The position numbers and the translations under genes were made by a program. The notes under the pieces are model-generated. The model worked only from the letters and a program-made list of their open reading frames with translations, ran no database searches and had not been told where the DNA came from. 64,000 nt of DNA from Deltaproteobacteria bacterium (lineage in GTDB: Bacteria; Bdellovibrionota; UBA2394): positions 1-64,000 of the forward strand of contig JAFLCD010000006.1 in the NCBI GenBank assembly GCA_017302715.1, given 5' to 3'. Within the stretch, counting starts at the first letter, position 1; every line of letters begins with the position of its first letter. Below, piece after piece: positions 8,995 to 18,197 of the stretch.

Positions 8995-9027
8995 CTCTCT
9001 TATTTTGGATGTCCTTGAAGGCCTATG

Positions 9028-10062
9028 TCAAACCTTCGTAATCCAAGACGTATATTTAGGATTATTTCCGGTCACGATATCAAAAAATCGCTTTTGAATT
9101 TCGCCCGTCAATTTTCCTGGCTTTCCTGGTCCGATTTTACGCATATCCACTTCAGCGATCGGAGTGATTTCAGCGGCTGTCCCGCAAAGAAAGGCCTCAT
9201 CAGCATTGTAAAGCTCATCGCGAGTGATTCGTCTTTCGACCAAAGACAATCCCATATCTTCGATAATGTGGCAGACCGTATCTCGAGTGACGCCTTCAAG
9301 AACCGAACTTAATGTCGGAGTAAAAATTTTATTATTTTTGACAACGAATAAATTTTCTCCAGAACCTTCAGCGAGATATCCCTCCGTATCCAATAAAATC
9401 GCTTCATCAAATCCCATTTTACGAGCTTCGAGTTTGGCCATAACCGAATTGACGTAGTTGCCGGTATATTTTGCTTTGGTCATTGAAATATTAGGATGGT
9501 GTCGCGTGAAAGAAGAAATTTTTAAACGAGAGCCTTTGGCCATCGCATCGGCGCCTAAATATTTTCCCCAGTCCATCGTCATCACCGCGACGGTGAATGG
9601 ATGTTTTTCGGTATCAAAATAAACACCGAGCGGACCTGCATCTAAAAATCCTATCGGTCGCAAATAACAAGCTCCGAGCCCCGCATTTTTAACCGCTTGT
9701 TTGCAAGCATCCACAAGTTCGTCGAGAGAAAATTGAAGAGGAAGCATTCCGGTGTGACAAGAATTGATAAATCTTTGCATATGATCTTGGCATCTAAAAA
9801 TGCCGATGCTTTTATCTTTAAGTTCATAGGCGCGAATACCTTCGAAGGCGGCGAGGCCATAGTGCAAAGAGTGCGCCGTGATATGCACGGTCACTTCTTC
9901 TGAAGCCACGAGTTTTCCATTCACCCACATGACTTTGCCGAGTTTATTTCCGTAAGGTTTTCGTTCTGTTGAAGAAGATGCAGATGCTGATGATTTCATT
10001 TGTGAAGTATTTCCTCGCTTTGAAAATTCTTGTGAGGCTGAAGATTCTAAATTCATTTCCAT
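9028..10062 (-). CDS. ilvE: Branched-chain amino acid aminotransferase
   Basis: 344 residues, fold-type IV PLP aminotransferase. It transfers the amino group between glutamate and the 2-oxo acids of Leu, Ile and Val. Diagnostic motifs: HSLHYGLAAFEGIRAYE near residue 85, the Schiff-base lysine in AKYTGNYVNS, and EGSGENLFVV. The start at 10062 is supported by GAGGGGA seven bases upstream. This leaves an unusual N-terminal extension of about 45 residues, rich in Ser (SSASASSSTERK), before the conserved MWVNGKLV start of the family. A second Met at residue 22 is possible. It is a single gene, divergent from the secreted protein at 10289. Confidence 0.95.
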   Translation of the reverse strand: MEMNLESSASQEFSKRGNTSQMKSSASASSSTERKPYGNKLGKVMWVNGKLVASEEVTVHITAHSLHYGLAAFEGIRAYELKDKSIGIFRCQDHMQRFINSCHTGMLPLQFSLDELVDACKQAVKNAGLGACYLRPIGFLDAGPLGVYFDTEKHPFTVAVMTMDWGKYLGADAMAKGSRLKISSFTRHHPNISMTKAKYTGNYVNSVMAKLEARKMGFDEAILLDTEGYLAEGSGENLFVVKNNKIFTPTLSSVLEGVTRDTVCHIIEDMGLSLVERRITRDELYNADEAFLCGTAAEITPIAEVDMRKIGPGKPGKLTGEIQKRFFDIVTGNNPKYTSWITKV

Positions 10063-10218
10063 AATTCGTTCCCCTCGATCAGCAGATTAGCGAGATTTGC
10101 CCATGATGCTAAGAAATTTTGCCTATCTTCGCAAAAAAACCAGGTAATTTGTCCTTGCCAAGGTTTATGAGGCGGGTTTGGAAGATTTAGACATAAGAAA
10201 GTCGCAGTTTTTTTAGGA

Positions 10219-10288
10219 AGGAGGTAGAAAAATCAGCAACTTAGCTCAGCACATATCTTGCAATATTTACGTTTGAAGGAAACCTCCT
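10219..10288 (+). promoter_or_regulatory. Orphan Shine-Dalgarno able to pair with an anti-SD sequence touching the start codon
   Basis: AGGAGGT at 10219-10225 is a perfect ribosome-binding consensus but no start codon follows it within 20 bases. Its exact complement ACCTCCT lies at 10282-10288, directly before the ATG at 10289. Pairing would form a 7-bp stem around the gene's own GAAGGA site (10275-10280), placing that site in the loop. This could control translation; the pairing is seen, the function inferred. Confidence 0.4.
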
Positions 10289-11254
10289 ATGAAGCCACTT
10301 TTAAAGTACTTATCTCTATTTATATTCATTTTTCTAACCATGACTGGATTAACGCAAGCGGCTCTCGCGGATTCAGAGGATCTGCCAAAAACTTCTTCTA
10401 AAATTGTAGAGGTGCCAGCTTTGCCTCATCCTCTGGAGGATCGAGCTCGTTCAACGATGGATATTATTTTAGAAAATAATCAGAGAGAGAAATTGAGTTT
10501 GGTCGGCGAAGTTTCTTTTCTTGCAAGATCTACAGCTTTTATTTTTCTGCCTTATATTTTAAATGGTTTGTCTCATATCGACTACACCATTGAGCGATCG
10601 CCTTCGATTGCCATTTACGAAAATCAAAATCATGACCTTTATGCGTTTCGCAATTTTGGTCAGCTGATGAAGATAGATAAAAATTTCGTAAATGCTTCTC
10701 AGCTTGAAGCGCTGACCGAAAGTCTTAAGAAGAATAATAATCTAAGCGACGGCACTGCTTATTATCTCGATCTGAAAGGAAATATCCGCGGAGAAGACGG
10801 AGTGGTGATCATTCAAGCTTCTGACGAGGGTGCAGAGATGCTTGCAGACGATCTGATGCCCTCACCTAAGGCCCTAAGTGAAAGATTTTATAATGAGATG
10901 AGTAAAGATATTAAAGTCGATTTCAATCCGGCTCAAAAGCAAGAAGTCAATTCGGAGGCTCAGCTCTCTGATTTTATGAAGGAAGTAGATGCAGCTTTAA
11001 AAAATTTAGAAAAATTAAGAGCCGAAAAATATCCTCAGGTTGAGATGAAGGGAATTATTGGAGCAGGTTCCTCGAATTCCTTTAAAGGTGCGATTCGCTA
11101 CACGGAAGGTGGACATAAAGCTCGCGGTGTCGGTGAACTTCGAAACCCAAAAACAAAGTTAGGCGGCTTTCAACCTTCAGGAGAAAGAATTGATCAACGC
11201 GTGGAAGAGAATGAGGATCTACTTGAGCCCACTCCAGAAGATGCTAAAAAGTAA
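10289..11254 (+). CDS. Secreted protein of unknown function
   Basis: 321 residues. The start has GAAGGA nine bases upstream. A long signal peptide is seen (LLKYLSLFIFIFLTMTGLTQA, cleavage near ALA-DS). A second hydrophobic patch (AFIFLPYILNGL) lies near residue 82, followed by a compact domain and a charged tail rich in Glu and Lys. No family is recognised. It stands alone, between divergent ilvE and convergent gatB, whose stop is one base away. Confidence 0.78.
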   Translation: MKPLLKYLSLFIFIFLTMTGLTQAALADSEDLPKTSSKIVEVPALPHPLEDRARSTMDIILENNQREKLSLVGEVSFLARSTAFIFLPYILNGLSHIDYTIERSPSIAIYENQNHDLYAFRNFGQLMKIDKNFVNASQLEALTESLKKNNNLSDGTAYYLDLKGNIRGEDGVVIIQASDEGAEMLADDLMPSPKALSERFYNEMSKDIKVDFNPAQKQEVNSEAQLSDFMKEVDAALKNLEKLRAEKYPQVEMKGIIGAGSSNSFKGAIRYTEGGHKARGVGELRNPKTKLGGFQPSGERIDQRVEENEDLLEPTPEDAKK

Positions 11255-11255
11255 T

Positions 11256-12725
11256 TTAGCCTTTTAATTTTTTCTCGAGCAGTTCTTTAAGCGTAGCGGG
11301 ATTACCTTTTCCGCCGAGAGCTTTTTGGCATTGGCCCATAAAGAATCCAAAGAGTTTATCTTTTCCAGCTTTGAGTTCTGCAAGTTGACCTGGATTTTCC
11401 GCGATGACTTTTTCAATCACGGCAAGAAGAGCCGAGTCATCACTCACCTGAGCCATTCCTTTTTCTGAAATAATTTGAGCTGCCGGTTTCTTCTCGGCCA
11501 TCATGATTTCAAAAACTTCTTTGGCGAGATTGAGCGACAAAGTTTTATCTTTCATTTTAAGCAGCAGATCCGAAAGCGCTTTTGCATCGGGAAAGAACGT
11601 TTCGATATCCGTTTCAACATTCGCAATATGTGCGAGCACATTCGTTTGAATAAAAGTCGAGGCGAGTTGAGGATCTTGAATTGCTTTTGAAACCGTTTCG
11701 TAATAATCCGCAAGCGAACTTGAGGCCGTAAGCACATCGGCATCATAAATATTTCGCCCATAATCTCGAATGAATCTATCCATTCTAGCGATCGGCATCT
11801 CCGGTAATTTTTTTCGAATATCCTCGATATCTCTCTCTACTATTTCAAGCGGAAGCAAATCGGGTTCAGGCATATAGCGATAATCGGCGGCCTCTTCTTT
11901 AGACCTCATAGAAATAGATTTATTTTGATCAGCATCCCAGAGCCGAGTCTCTTGAGTAATTTTTCCGCCAGAGTCTAAAAGATCGGCTTGGCGTAAAATT
12001 TCATAGGTAATCGCGCGCTCTAAATTTCTAAAGCTGTTGATATTTTTAAGTTCCACTCGAGTTCCAAATTTTTGTTCGCCTCGAGGACGTAAACTAATAT
12101 TGGCGTCGCATCTAAAATTTCCTTCTTCTAGATTTCCTTCGCAGATATCGAGGTAGCGAAGCGCAAGTCGCAAAGCTTTTAAGTATGCGGCTGCTTCAGC
12201 CGTCGATCGAATCTCAGGCTCAGAAACAATTTCAATGAGTGGAACGCTTGAGCGATTGAGATCAACTAAACTTACGCCCCGATCGTCGAAGTGTAGATTT
12301 TTTCCGGCATCTTCTTCTAGGTGAATTCGAGTGAGCGCAATTTTTCTTTTTTCTCCATTCAAATAAAATTGCACGGCTCCTTTAAGAGCATAGGGACGAT
12401 CGTACTGAGAGATTTGATAGCCTTTTGGTAAATCAGGATAAAAATAATGCTTACGCGAAAAAACAGAACGCTTTTGAATTTCACAATCCAAAGCGAGTCC
12501 TGCTTGAAGCGCCATCTGCACTGCCTTTTTATTGAGCACAGGCAAAGCGCCTGGCATTCCAGTGCAAATGGTAGAGACGGCTGTATTGGGAGACGAGCCA
12601 AATTGATTGCTCGCGGCACTCATAAGCTTGGTGGTGGTTTTAAGTTGTGCGTGAACTTCGAGTCCCATCACGGGCTCAAATTTTTTCAGAACTTTTTCGA
12701 CGTCTTCGTTATTAATTACTGACAT
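11256..12725 (-). CDS. gatB: Asp-tRNA(Asn)/Glu-tRNA(Gln) amidotransferase subunit B
   Basis: 489 residues, the usual size. GatB activates Glu-tRNA(Gln) or Asp-tRNA(Asn) with ATP before the amide is added. Family motifs: GLEVHAQL near the start, HYFYPDLPKGYQISQYDRP, NRSSVPLIEIVSEPE and DANISLRP. The C-terminal GatB/YqeY tail domain ends in LKELLEKKLKG. It is the last gene of gatCAB and overlaps the end of gatA by 10 bases. Confidence 0.98.
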   Translation of the reverse strand: MSVINNEDVEKVLKKFEPVMGLEVHAQLKTTTKLMSAASNQFGSSPNTAVSTICTGMPGALPVLNKKAVQMALQAGLALDCEIQKRSVFSRKHYFYPDLPKGYQISQYDRPYALKGAVQFYLNGEKRKIALTRIHLEEDAGKNLHFDDRGVSLVDLNRSSVPLIEIVSEPEIRSTAEAAAYLKALRLALRYLDICEGNLEEGNFRCDANISLRPRGEQKFGTRVELKNINSFRNLERAITYEILRQADLLDSGGKITQETRLWDADQNKSISMRSKEEAADYRYMPEPDLLPLEIVERDIEDIRKKLPEMPIARMDRFIRDYGRNIYDADVLTASSSLADYYETVSKAIQDPQLASTFIQTNVLAHIANVETDIETFFPDAKALSDLLLKMKDKTLSLNLAKEVFEIMMAEKKPAAQIISEKGMAQVSDDSALLAVIEKVIAENPGQLAELKAGKDKLFGFFMGQCQKALGGKGNPATLKELLEKKLKG

Positions 12726-14164
12726 GCGAGTTTCGCTTTCGTGATCGGATGAGCTTTTTCAAATCCAGCTGTTGCCGCTAAAAGTTTGGCCTCTTGAAAT
12801 GGGCCTCCGATAAATTGTCCGCCAATCGGTAAACCTTTTGAGTCGTGACCGATCGGAAACGCGATCGCCGGAACCCCCGCTAAATTAATCGAGACGGTAA
12901 AAATATCCGATAAATACATCGCGAGTGGATCATTTACTTTTTCACCAATTTTAAAAGCGGTCGACGTGGTAACGGGCGCAAATAAAACATCCACTTCTTT
13001 AAGAGCATTTAAAAATTCATTTTGAATTTTCGAGCGAACGTATTGCGCCTTTGAGTAATACGCATCGTAGTAACCTGAACTTAAAGAAAAGGTGCCGAGC
13101 ATGATGCGGCGTTTGACTTCGGCTCCAAAACCTTCGGAGCGAGTTTTGATAATGAGATCTTTCATCGATGCAAAATCTTTGGCGCGTTTTCCGTACCGGA
13201 TGCCATCGTATCTCGAAAGATTGCTCGCGGCTTCTGCAGTGGCGACTAAATAATAGACAGCGATTCCATATTCAGTGTGGGGAATTGAAACTTCCTTGAT
13301 CGTGGCGCCTTCTTTTTTAAAAACTTCGATTGCCGCTTGAGTTTGTTTTACAATTTCAGGAGAAACACCTTCTGAAATAAAATATTCTTTCGGAAGTCCG
13401 ATTTTTAAACCTTTTAAACTGCCGTTTTTTGCAGCGGCCACATAATTTTCTACGGGCACTGGCATCGTCGTTGAATCGCGAGCATCGCGACCTGCAATCA
13501 CTTGCAAAATTTCAGCGCAGTCGAGTGCATCATCAGCGAATGGCCCGACTTGATCGAGAGAACTTGCAAAGGCAATTACTCCGGATCTTGAAACGCGACC
13601 ATACGTAGGTTTCATTCCCACAATTCCACAAAACGCGGCGGGTAAACGAATGCTTCCTCCGGTGTCAGTGCCAAGAGAACCTACGCAAAGTTCAGCGGCA
13701 ACCGCGGCTGCGGATCCACCACTCGAACCTCCGGCTGTGCGAGCGAGATCAACAGGATTTTTGACGGCGCCAAACGAAGTATTTTCATTCGAAGATCCCA
13801 TCGCGAATTCATCGCAATTCAGTCTTCCCGTAAAAATCGCGCCTGCTTTTTTTAATTTTTCGGTGACTGTCGCCGATCGAGGCGCGCGATAGCCTTCTAA
13901 AATTTTACTCGATGCGGAGACTACATGATTTTTCATCGAGATCATGTCTTTGATGCCAATAGGCAGACCAGCTAAAGGAGCCGCTTCAGAAGCTTCTGTT
14001 TCTAAAATTTTTGTACGAGCTCGCATCTCTTCTTCAAAAACTTCGAGATACGCGTTTACTTGAGGATTTCGCGTTTTAATTTTCACGATCAAATCGTCGT
14101 AGACCTCAGTCAGCCGAATTTTTTTATTTTTAAGATCGTCGCGTAATTGTGAAAGTCTACCCAT
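12716..14164 (-). CDS. gatA: Asp-tRNA(Asn)/Glu-tRNA(Gln) amidotransferase subunit A
   Basis: 482 residues. This is the amidase-signature subunit that releases ammonia from glutamine. The Ser-cisSer-Lys triad is visible: Lys in LPIGIKDMIS and the serines in GGSSGGSAAAVA and TDTGGSIRLPAAFCG. It starts 9 bases after gatC and its end overlaps gatB. The presence of a GatCAB complex indicates that this organism makes Gln-tRNA and/or Asn-tRNA by the indirect route, which one cannot tell from the window. Confidence 0.98.
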   Translation of the reverse strand: MGRLSQLRDDLKNKKIRLTEVYDDLIVKIKTRNPQVNAYLEVFEEEMRARTKILETEASEAAPLAGLPIGIKDMISMKNHVVSASSKILEGYRAPRSATVTEKLKKAGAIFTGRLNCDEFAMGSSNENTSFGAVKNPVDLARTAGGSSGGSAAAVAAELCVGSLGTDTGGSIRLPAAFCGIVGMKPTYGRVSRSGVIAFASSLDQVGPFADDALDCAEILQVIAGRDARDSTTMPVPVENYVAAAKNGSLKGLKIGLPKEYFISEGVSPEIVKQTQAAIEVFKKEGATIKEVSIPHTEYGIAVYYLVATAEAASNLSRYDGIRYGKRAKDFASMKDLIIKTRSEGFGAEVKRRIMLGTFSLSSGYYDAYYSKAQYVRSKIQNEFLNALKEVDVLFAPVTTSTAFKIGEKVNDPLAMYLSDIFTVSINLAGVPAIAFPIGHDSKGLPIGGQFIGGPFQEAKLLAATAGFEKAHPITKAKLACQ

Positions 14165-14173
14165 TTAAATTCT

Positions 14174-14521
14174 CTATTTTGAAATAATCGAAGGTACTTC
14201 GAATAAAAGTTCGCCCGGGATACCACCTGTTTGCGGAGCATTTGAAAGCGCCTCTTCATTCGTCAGTGTCAGTGAGTTTACCTCTTCCATTTGATCTTCA
14301 TCTCGCAAAGTGATGGAGGGGCTTAAGCCAAGTTGTTTGTAAAATGCCGAGGAAATATGAAATTCGCCCATAGCTTTTGCTTCTTCGGCCGACATCGGAA
14401 CTTTTTGCAACTGATCGACGTAACTTAAAATGCCCTTAAATTGAGTATCAAAAGATTTTTTTTCGTCGTCGGTCAGGCTTAAATAAGCGAGTTGGGCGAT
14501 TTTTTCGACGGAGAATGACAT
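14174..14521 (-). CDS. gatC: Asp-tRNA(Asn)/Glu-tRNA(Gln) amidotransferase subunit C
   Basis: 115 residues. GatC is the small clamp that holds GatA and GatB together. It shows the family pattern: VEKIAQLAYLSLTDDE, FKGILSYVDQLQKV and the C-terminal LSNAPQ. It is the first gene of the operon gatC-gatA-gatB. The 84-base gap to divergent efp must hold the promoters of both. Confidence 0.95.
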   Translation of the reverse strand: MSFSVEKIAQLAYLSLTDDEKKSFDTQFKGILSYVDQLQKVPMSAEEAKAMGEFHISSAFYKQLGLSPSITLRDEDQMEEVNSLTLTNEEALSNAPQTGGIPGELLFEVPSIISK

Positions 14522-14605
14522 AGGCTGCTAGACTTATGGAATTCCCAAAAATGATCAAGTGGCGACATTGACAGACCTTTCGCCTTGCGGCCATCTTCAG
14601 AGCTT

Positions 14606-15166
14606 ATGAACATTAAAGCCACCGATATCCGCAAAGGTTATGTCATTCGATTTCGTGATCGAGTTGTACGAGTTTTAACTTCGACCCACCATACGCCAGG
14701 AAATTTGCGCGCCATGATGCAGGTTGAAATGAAGGATGTAAAAACGGGCGCAAACGTGAGCAATCGTTTTCGCGCGGATGATACGGTTGAAAAGCTGAAT
14801 GTGGATTTTTTGTCGCTTGAATATCTTTATCAAGAGGGCGACGCCTTTGTTTTCATGAATCAGGAAAACTACGAGCAGATTTTTTTACAAAAAGATCAGA
14901 TCGGCGAGATGGCCGGATACCTTCTTCCTAATATGAAGGTGATGGTTTCTTTTATCGAAGAACAGGCGATTTCCATTGAGCTTCCTCCCCGTGTGACTTT
15001 AAAAGTGACGGCCACTGAACCTGGAATCCGAAATGCAACCGCGACGAATGTTTTGAAACCTGCCACTTTAGAGACCGGCATTCAAGTCGGTGTGCCCGCA
15101 TTTATCAATGAAGGTGAGTCCATTATTGTGAATACGGAAACCGGCGAATATATGTCTCGCGCTTAA
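14606..15166 (+). CDS. efp: Translation elongation factor P
   Basis: 186 residues from ATG 14606; an ORF start seven codons upstream (14585) would give a non-conserved extension. EF-P relieves ribosome stalling at proline runs. Domain I (KOW-like) is followed by the OB domains, with the signature PGIRNATATNVLKPATLETG and end NTETGEYMSRA. The loop tip reads HHTPGNLRA: the position of E. coli Lys34 is Asn33 here, so the lysylation or rhamnosylation used by K34 and R32 types cannot occur at this residue. TTGACA at 14568-14573 may be part of its promoter, though no good -10 follows. Confidence 0.96.
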   Translation: MNIKATDIRKGYVIRFRDRVVRVLTSTHHTPGNLRAMMQVEMKDVKTGANVSNRFRADDTVEKLNVDFLSLEYLYQEGDAFVFMNQENYEQIFLQKDQIGEMAGYLLPNMKVMVSFIEEQAISIELPPRVTLKVTATEPGIRNATATNVLKPATLETGIQVGVPAFINEGESIIVNTETGEYMSRA

Positions 15167-15180
15167 GCGTTTTGCTTAAG
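15162..15180. terminator. Small hairpin between convergent efp and the 220-aa protein gene
   Basis: CTTAAGC (15162-15168) and GCTTAAG (15174-15180) pair around GTTTT. The stem includes the efp stop codon and reaches the stop of the opposing gene. It lacks a good T-run, so termination is only possible. Confidence 0.3.
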
Positions 15181-15838
15181 GATTTACTGGACTTTTATCG
15201 AACCAGATTGTTCCTGATTTAGTTGGAGAAAATGTGGAGGTGTCGGCATCTGAAATTCTTGGAGCTGAATTTTCCGCGAGATTTCTATCTATATCTGCAA
15301 GTTCAATGGTGGAGCGCTGAAACGGATCTAAGATTCCCTGATGCACTTGCATTGCCCAATGTTTTAAGACGGGATCTTTTCCAATCATCAACAAGCTCAG
15401 CGATTCTTTAATATCAGCTCTTCGTTCTCGCCATATTTCATCAGGTGGATTTTTAAATTCTGAAACTTCTGAGTAAATTTTATTAATTAATTCCAGCGCA
15501 TTCCCACGTCTAATGAGAGCTTCTCGACGTATTTTTAAAAATTTTAAATATTCTGCAGAAGACTTATTCGTGACTTCGGGGGCGGCCGGCACAGCTCGCT
15601 TCAGAACTTTCAAAGCATTTTCGATATAGGGAAGAGGGGTCGCTTTAACCTTCTCCAAAGGAACAGGCATCATGAAGTCAGTCATCACGACAACGCGAGA
15701 TGAGGCAGAGTCTTCTGAAGCTCCGATCTTGGCGGAAACTTCTGGGCAGACTTCCGCCAGAAGAGGAAATGTAAAAAAAGTAGAGCATGCTAAACAAGCG
15801 CTCACAAGAAAGAGAGATTTCTTAAAACTTTTAGTCAT
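15176..15838 (-). CDS. Secreted protein of unknown function
   Basis: 220 residues with a clear signal peptide (FLVSACLACSTFFTFPLLA, cleavage before EVC). The mature protein is mostly helical, with charged repeats of helix-turn-helix type (LKFLKIRREALIRRGNALELI, split over several turns). It has one cysteine near its N-terminus. No family is recognised. It is a single gene convergent with efp; the 134 bases upstream to the RluA-type gene show no clear motif. Confidence 0.75.
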   Translation of the reverse strand: MTKSFKKSLFLVSACLACSTFFTFPLLAEVCPEVSAKIGASEDSASSRVVVMTDFMMPVPLEKVKATPLPYIENALKVLKRAVPAAPEVTNKSSAEYLKFLKIRREALIRRGNALELINKIYSEVSEFKNPPDEIWRERRADIKESLSLLMIGKDPVLKHWAMQVHQGILDPFQRSTIELADIDRNLAENSAPRISDADTSTFSPTKSGTIWFDKSPVNP

Positions 15839-15972
15839 TCCAAACCTTTAATTGAATATGGAGCAATTTAAGTGCCAATTCGATTTATCAAAAAATCATA
15901 GTGAAATTAATCGCTTAGAAGAATTTTGCAATCATAAAACATCTGAATTTTGCGCAAAAAGCCGCAAAAAAG

Positions 15973-16632
15973 TTAGAGTAGGGCCTTCCAACCGGCGGGT
16001 CTAGGCGACTCGACACTCACTCCATCGAAACTGAGTTTCCAGGCGTGCAGTCCAAAAATGGCAGAAGAAATTCCTCCGTAGAGTTCGTCGCCGACAATCG
16101 GATGTTGAAGATGAGCGAGACCCGCGCGAATTTCATGGCGTTTTCCGGGACCGTGAAGTTGAACTTCAAGCAAACTAAAATCATTTTTCGTAGTAATCGT
16201 TTTCCATTCGCAGTGCCCGCGCTCTCGAGCAGGACCATCTAAACTCACCGTCACTTTTTTGGAGCCTTTGTATCGTGACGAAAAATAAAATTCAAATCTC
16301 GCATCAGAAAAATTCCCTCCGCTGACGAGTGCTAAATAAATTTTTTGAATTCCCTTACCAATTCGAAAACGTCTTTGAAAATCTTCAAAAATATTTTGGC
16401 TTTTCGCGACGAATAAACATCCTGAAGTTTTTTGATCCAGTCTGTGAACGAGGCCAGCTTCGGCGAGATTTTTTAAAATAGGAAATTTTTCAAGTAGCCA
16501 ATCCTCGATGGTGGGGGCGTCTACTGATTTTCCGCGAACGCTATGATAGCCAGAGGGCTTTTCAACGATCATCCAATCGTCGGTTTGAAGCAAAATCTTC
16601 GGTTCATTTGCTGGCTTTGATTCCAAGTTCAT
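15973..16632 (-). CDS. RluA-family pseudouridine synthase
   Basis: About 219 residues from ATG 16632. It isomerises uridine to pseudouridine in rRNA or tRNA. Family motifs: WMIVEKPSGYHSV, the catalytic Asp in VHRLDQKTSG, IYLALVSG, GKRHEIRAGLAHLQHPIVGDELYGG and LHAWKLSF. No S4 domain is present, so it is RluA/RluE-like rather than RluC/D-like; the target site cannot be assigned. The start lies within the last 29 bases of the dnaK-like gene. A TTG at 16626 has a better spaced AAAAGAG site and is a possible alternative start. Confidence 0.92.
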   Translation of the reverse strand: MNLESKPANEPKILLQTDDWMIVEKPSGYHSVRGKSVDAPTIEDWLLEKFPILKNLAEAGLVHRLDQKTSGCLFVAKSQNIFEDFQRRFRIGKGIQKIYLALVSGGNFSDARFEFYFSSRYKGSKKVTVSLDGPARERGHCEWKTITTKNDFSLLEVQLHGPGKRHEIRAGLAHLQHPIVGDELYGGISSAIFGLHAWKLSFDGVSVESPRPAGWKALL

Positions 16633-18187
16633 CACTCTTTTCAAATTCGAGAGAGAGTTGTTCGCGCTCTTCGTCTGATAAAGTCGAGGTAGCGGTTACG
16701 ACAATCGATTGTTCTTTCTTTGATTTACGATCTTTCGCAGAAACTTGGACGATGCCGTTTGAATCGATTGAGAAGCTTACCTCAACCTCGGGAACTCCTG
16801 CTTTGTCTTCAGGAATATCGGTCAGCGTAAATTCACCGAGTAAAGAATTGTCAGAAGCTAAACGACTTTCACCTTGAAGCACTTGAATTTTTACCGAGCG
16901 CTGTCCGTCGGTCACTGTCGTAAACACATGACTTTGTTCGGTGGGAATCGTGGAATTTTTTTGAATGAGTGTTGTCGAAAACCCTCCCGCCGTTCGAATT
17001 CCCAAACTAAAGGGAGTGACATCGAGAAGCATGATCGGAGCTTCTTCTTGCATAAGTGTTTGACCCAAAATCGCCGCACCTAGTGCAACAGCTTCGTCTG
17101 GGTGAACATTTTTTGCAGGAATTTTTCCGAAAAATTCTTTTACTTTTTGCTGCACGAGCGGCATCCGAGTCATCCCACCTACTAAAATAACATCATCAAT
17201 ATCAGCTATCTTTAAAGCCGCCATATCGAGAGCCGATCCACAAATTTTGATCGTCTCGTCGATCAAAGACTCCGTTAACCGTTCGAGATCCACTCGTTGC
17301 AAACTTGTTTTGAGATGCTTTGATTCGCCTTTAACCGTGGTAACGAAAGGTAAATTGATCTCCGTTTCAAGTGTGGAGGAGAGTTGGCATTTCGCAGACT
17401 CTGCCGCATCTTTTAGTCGTTGCAGCGCCATTTTATCTTGTTTCAAATCAAAGGAGTGTTCGTTTTCAAAATTGTTCGCGACGAATTCGATAATCTTTTG
17501 ATCAAAATCTTCTCCACCTAAATAAGTATTTCCAGCTGTCGCCAAAACTTCAAAGGCGTCGCTGCTGATATCTAAAACTGAAATATCAAAAGTTCCACCA
17601 CCTAAATCATAGACGGCGACTTTTTTTTGTAATTTTTTCTGAAATCCAAACGCAAGCGCTGCCGCTGTAGGCTCATTGACGATTCGTAAAACTTCTAGAC
17701 CTGCAATCACACCGGCGTCCTTCGTAGCTTGGCGCTGTCCATCTGAAAAATAAGCGGGAACGGTGATCACTGCTTTTTCTACTTTTACATGAAGAGCTTC
17801 TTCAGCGATGGCTTTGATTTGCTTCAAAACGAGAGCGGAAATTTCTTGAATGGGATAGTTTTTTCCAAAGACATGAATGCGAGGATCGCGGTTTGGGCCT
17901 TGAACAATTTTATAAGGGACAGATTTTACGGCTTTTTCTACTTCACTCGATTGAAAATTTCTTCCGATCAGCCGTTTCGCAGAATAAATCGTATTCTCCG
18001 CATTGGTGACCGCCTGTCTTTTTGCAATATGTCCAACCATGGAGGAAGTATCGGGATTAAAAGCGACGACCGATGGCAAAGTGCGATAACCACCCTTTTG
18101 CTCTAGTACGCGAGGCGTGTTTCCTTCCATCACAGCGACGCAAGAATAAGTAGTGCCGAGATCAATTCCTAAAACAATTTCTGCCAT
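16604..18187 (-). CDS. Short DnaK/Hsp70-type chaperone lacking the lid
   Basis: 527 residues against about 640 for DnaK. The ATPase domain is complete: GIDLGTTYSCVAV at the start, TVPAYFSDGQRQATKDAG, NEPTAAALAFG, VYDLGGGTFDISVLD and VILVGGMTRMP. The beta substrate-binding domain follows (DVTPFSLGIRTAGG, IPTEQSHVFTT). The protein then ends about 25 residues later, so the helical lid and the EEVD-like tail are missing. It is co-transcribed with the J-domain/TPR protein 10 bases upstream. It is probably a paralogue serving a dedicated client; the main dnaK should lie elsewhere. Confidence 0.93.
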   Translation of the reverse strand: MAEIVLGIDLGTTYSCVAVMEGNTPRVLEQKGGYRTLPSVVAFNPDTSSMVGHIAKRQAVTNAENTIYSAKRLIGRNFQSSEVEKAVKSVPYKIVQGPNRDPRIHVFGKNYPIQEISALVLKQIKAIAEEALHVKVEKAVITVPAYFSDGQRQATKDAGVIAGLEVLRIVNEPTAAALAFGFQKKLQKKVAVYDLGGGTFDISVLDISSDAFEVLATAGNTYLGGEDFDQKIIEFVANNFENEHSFDLKQDKMALQRLKDAAESAKCQLSSTLETEINLPFVTTVKGESKHLKTSLQRVDLERLTESLIDETIKICGSALDMAALKIADIDDVILVGGMTRMPLVQQKVKEFFGKIPAKNVHPDEAVALGAAILGQTLMQEEAPIMLLDVTPFSLGIRTAGGFSTTLIQKNSTIPTEQSHVFTTVTDGQRSVKIQVLQGESRLASDNSLLGEFTLTDIPEDKAGVPEVEVSFSIDSNGIVQVSAKDRKSKKEQSIVVTATSTLSDEEREQLSLEFEKSDELGIKASK

Positions 18188-18197
18188 ACGTTATTCT

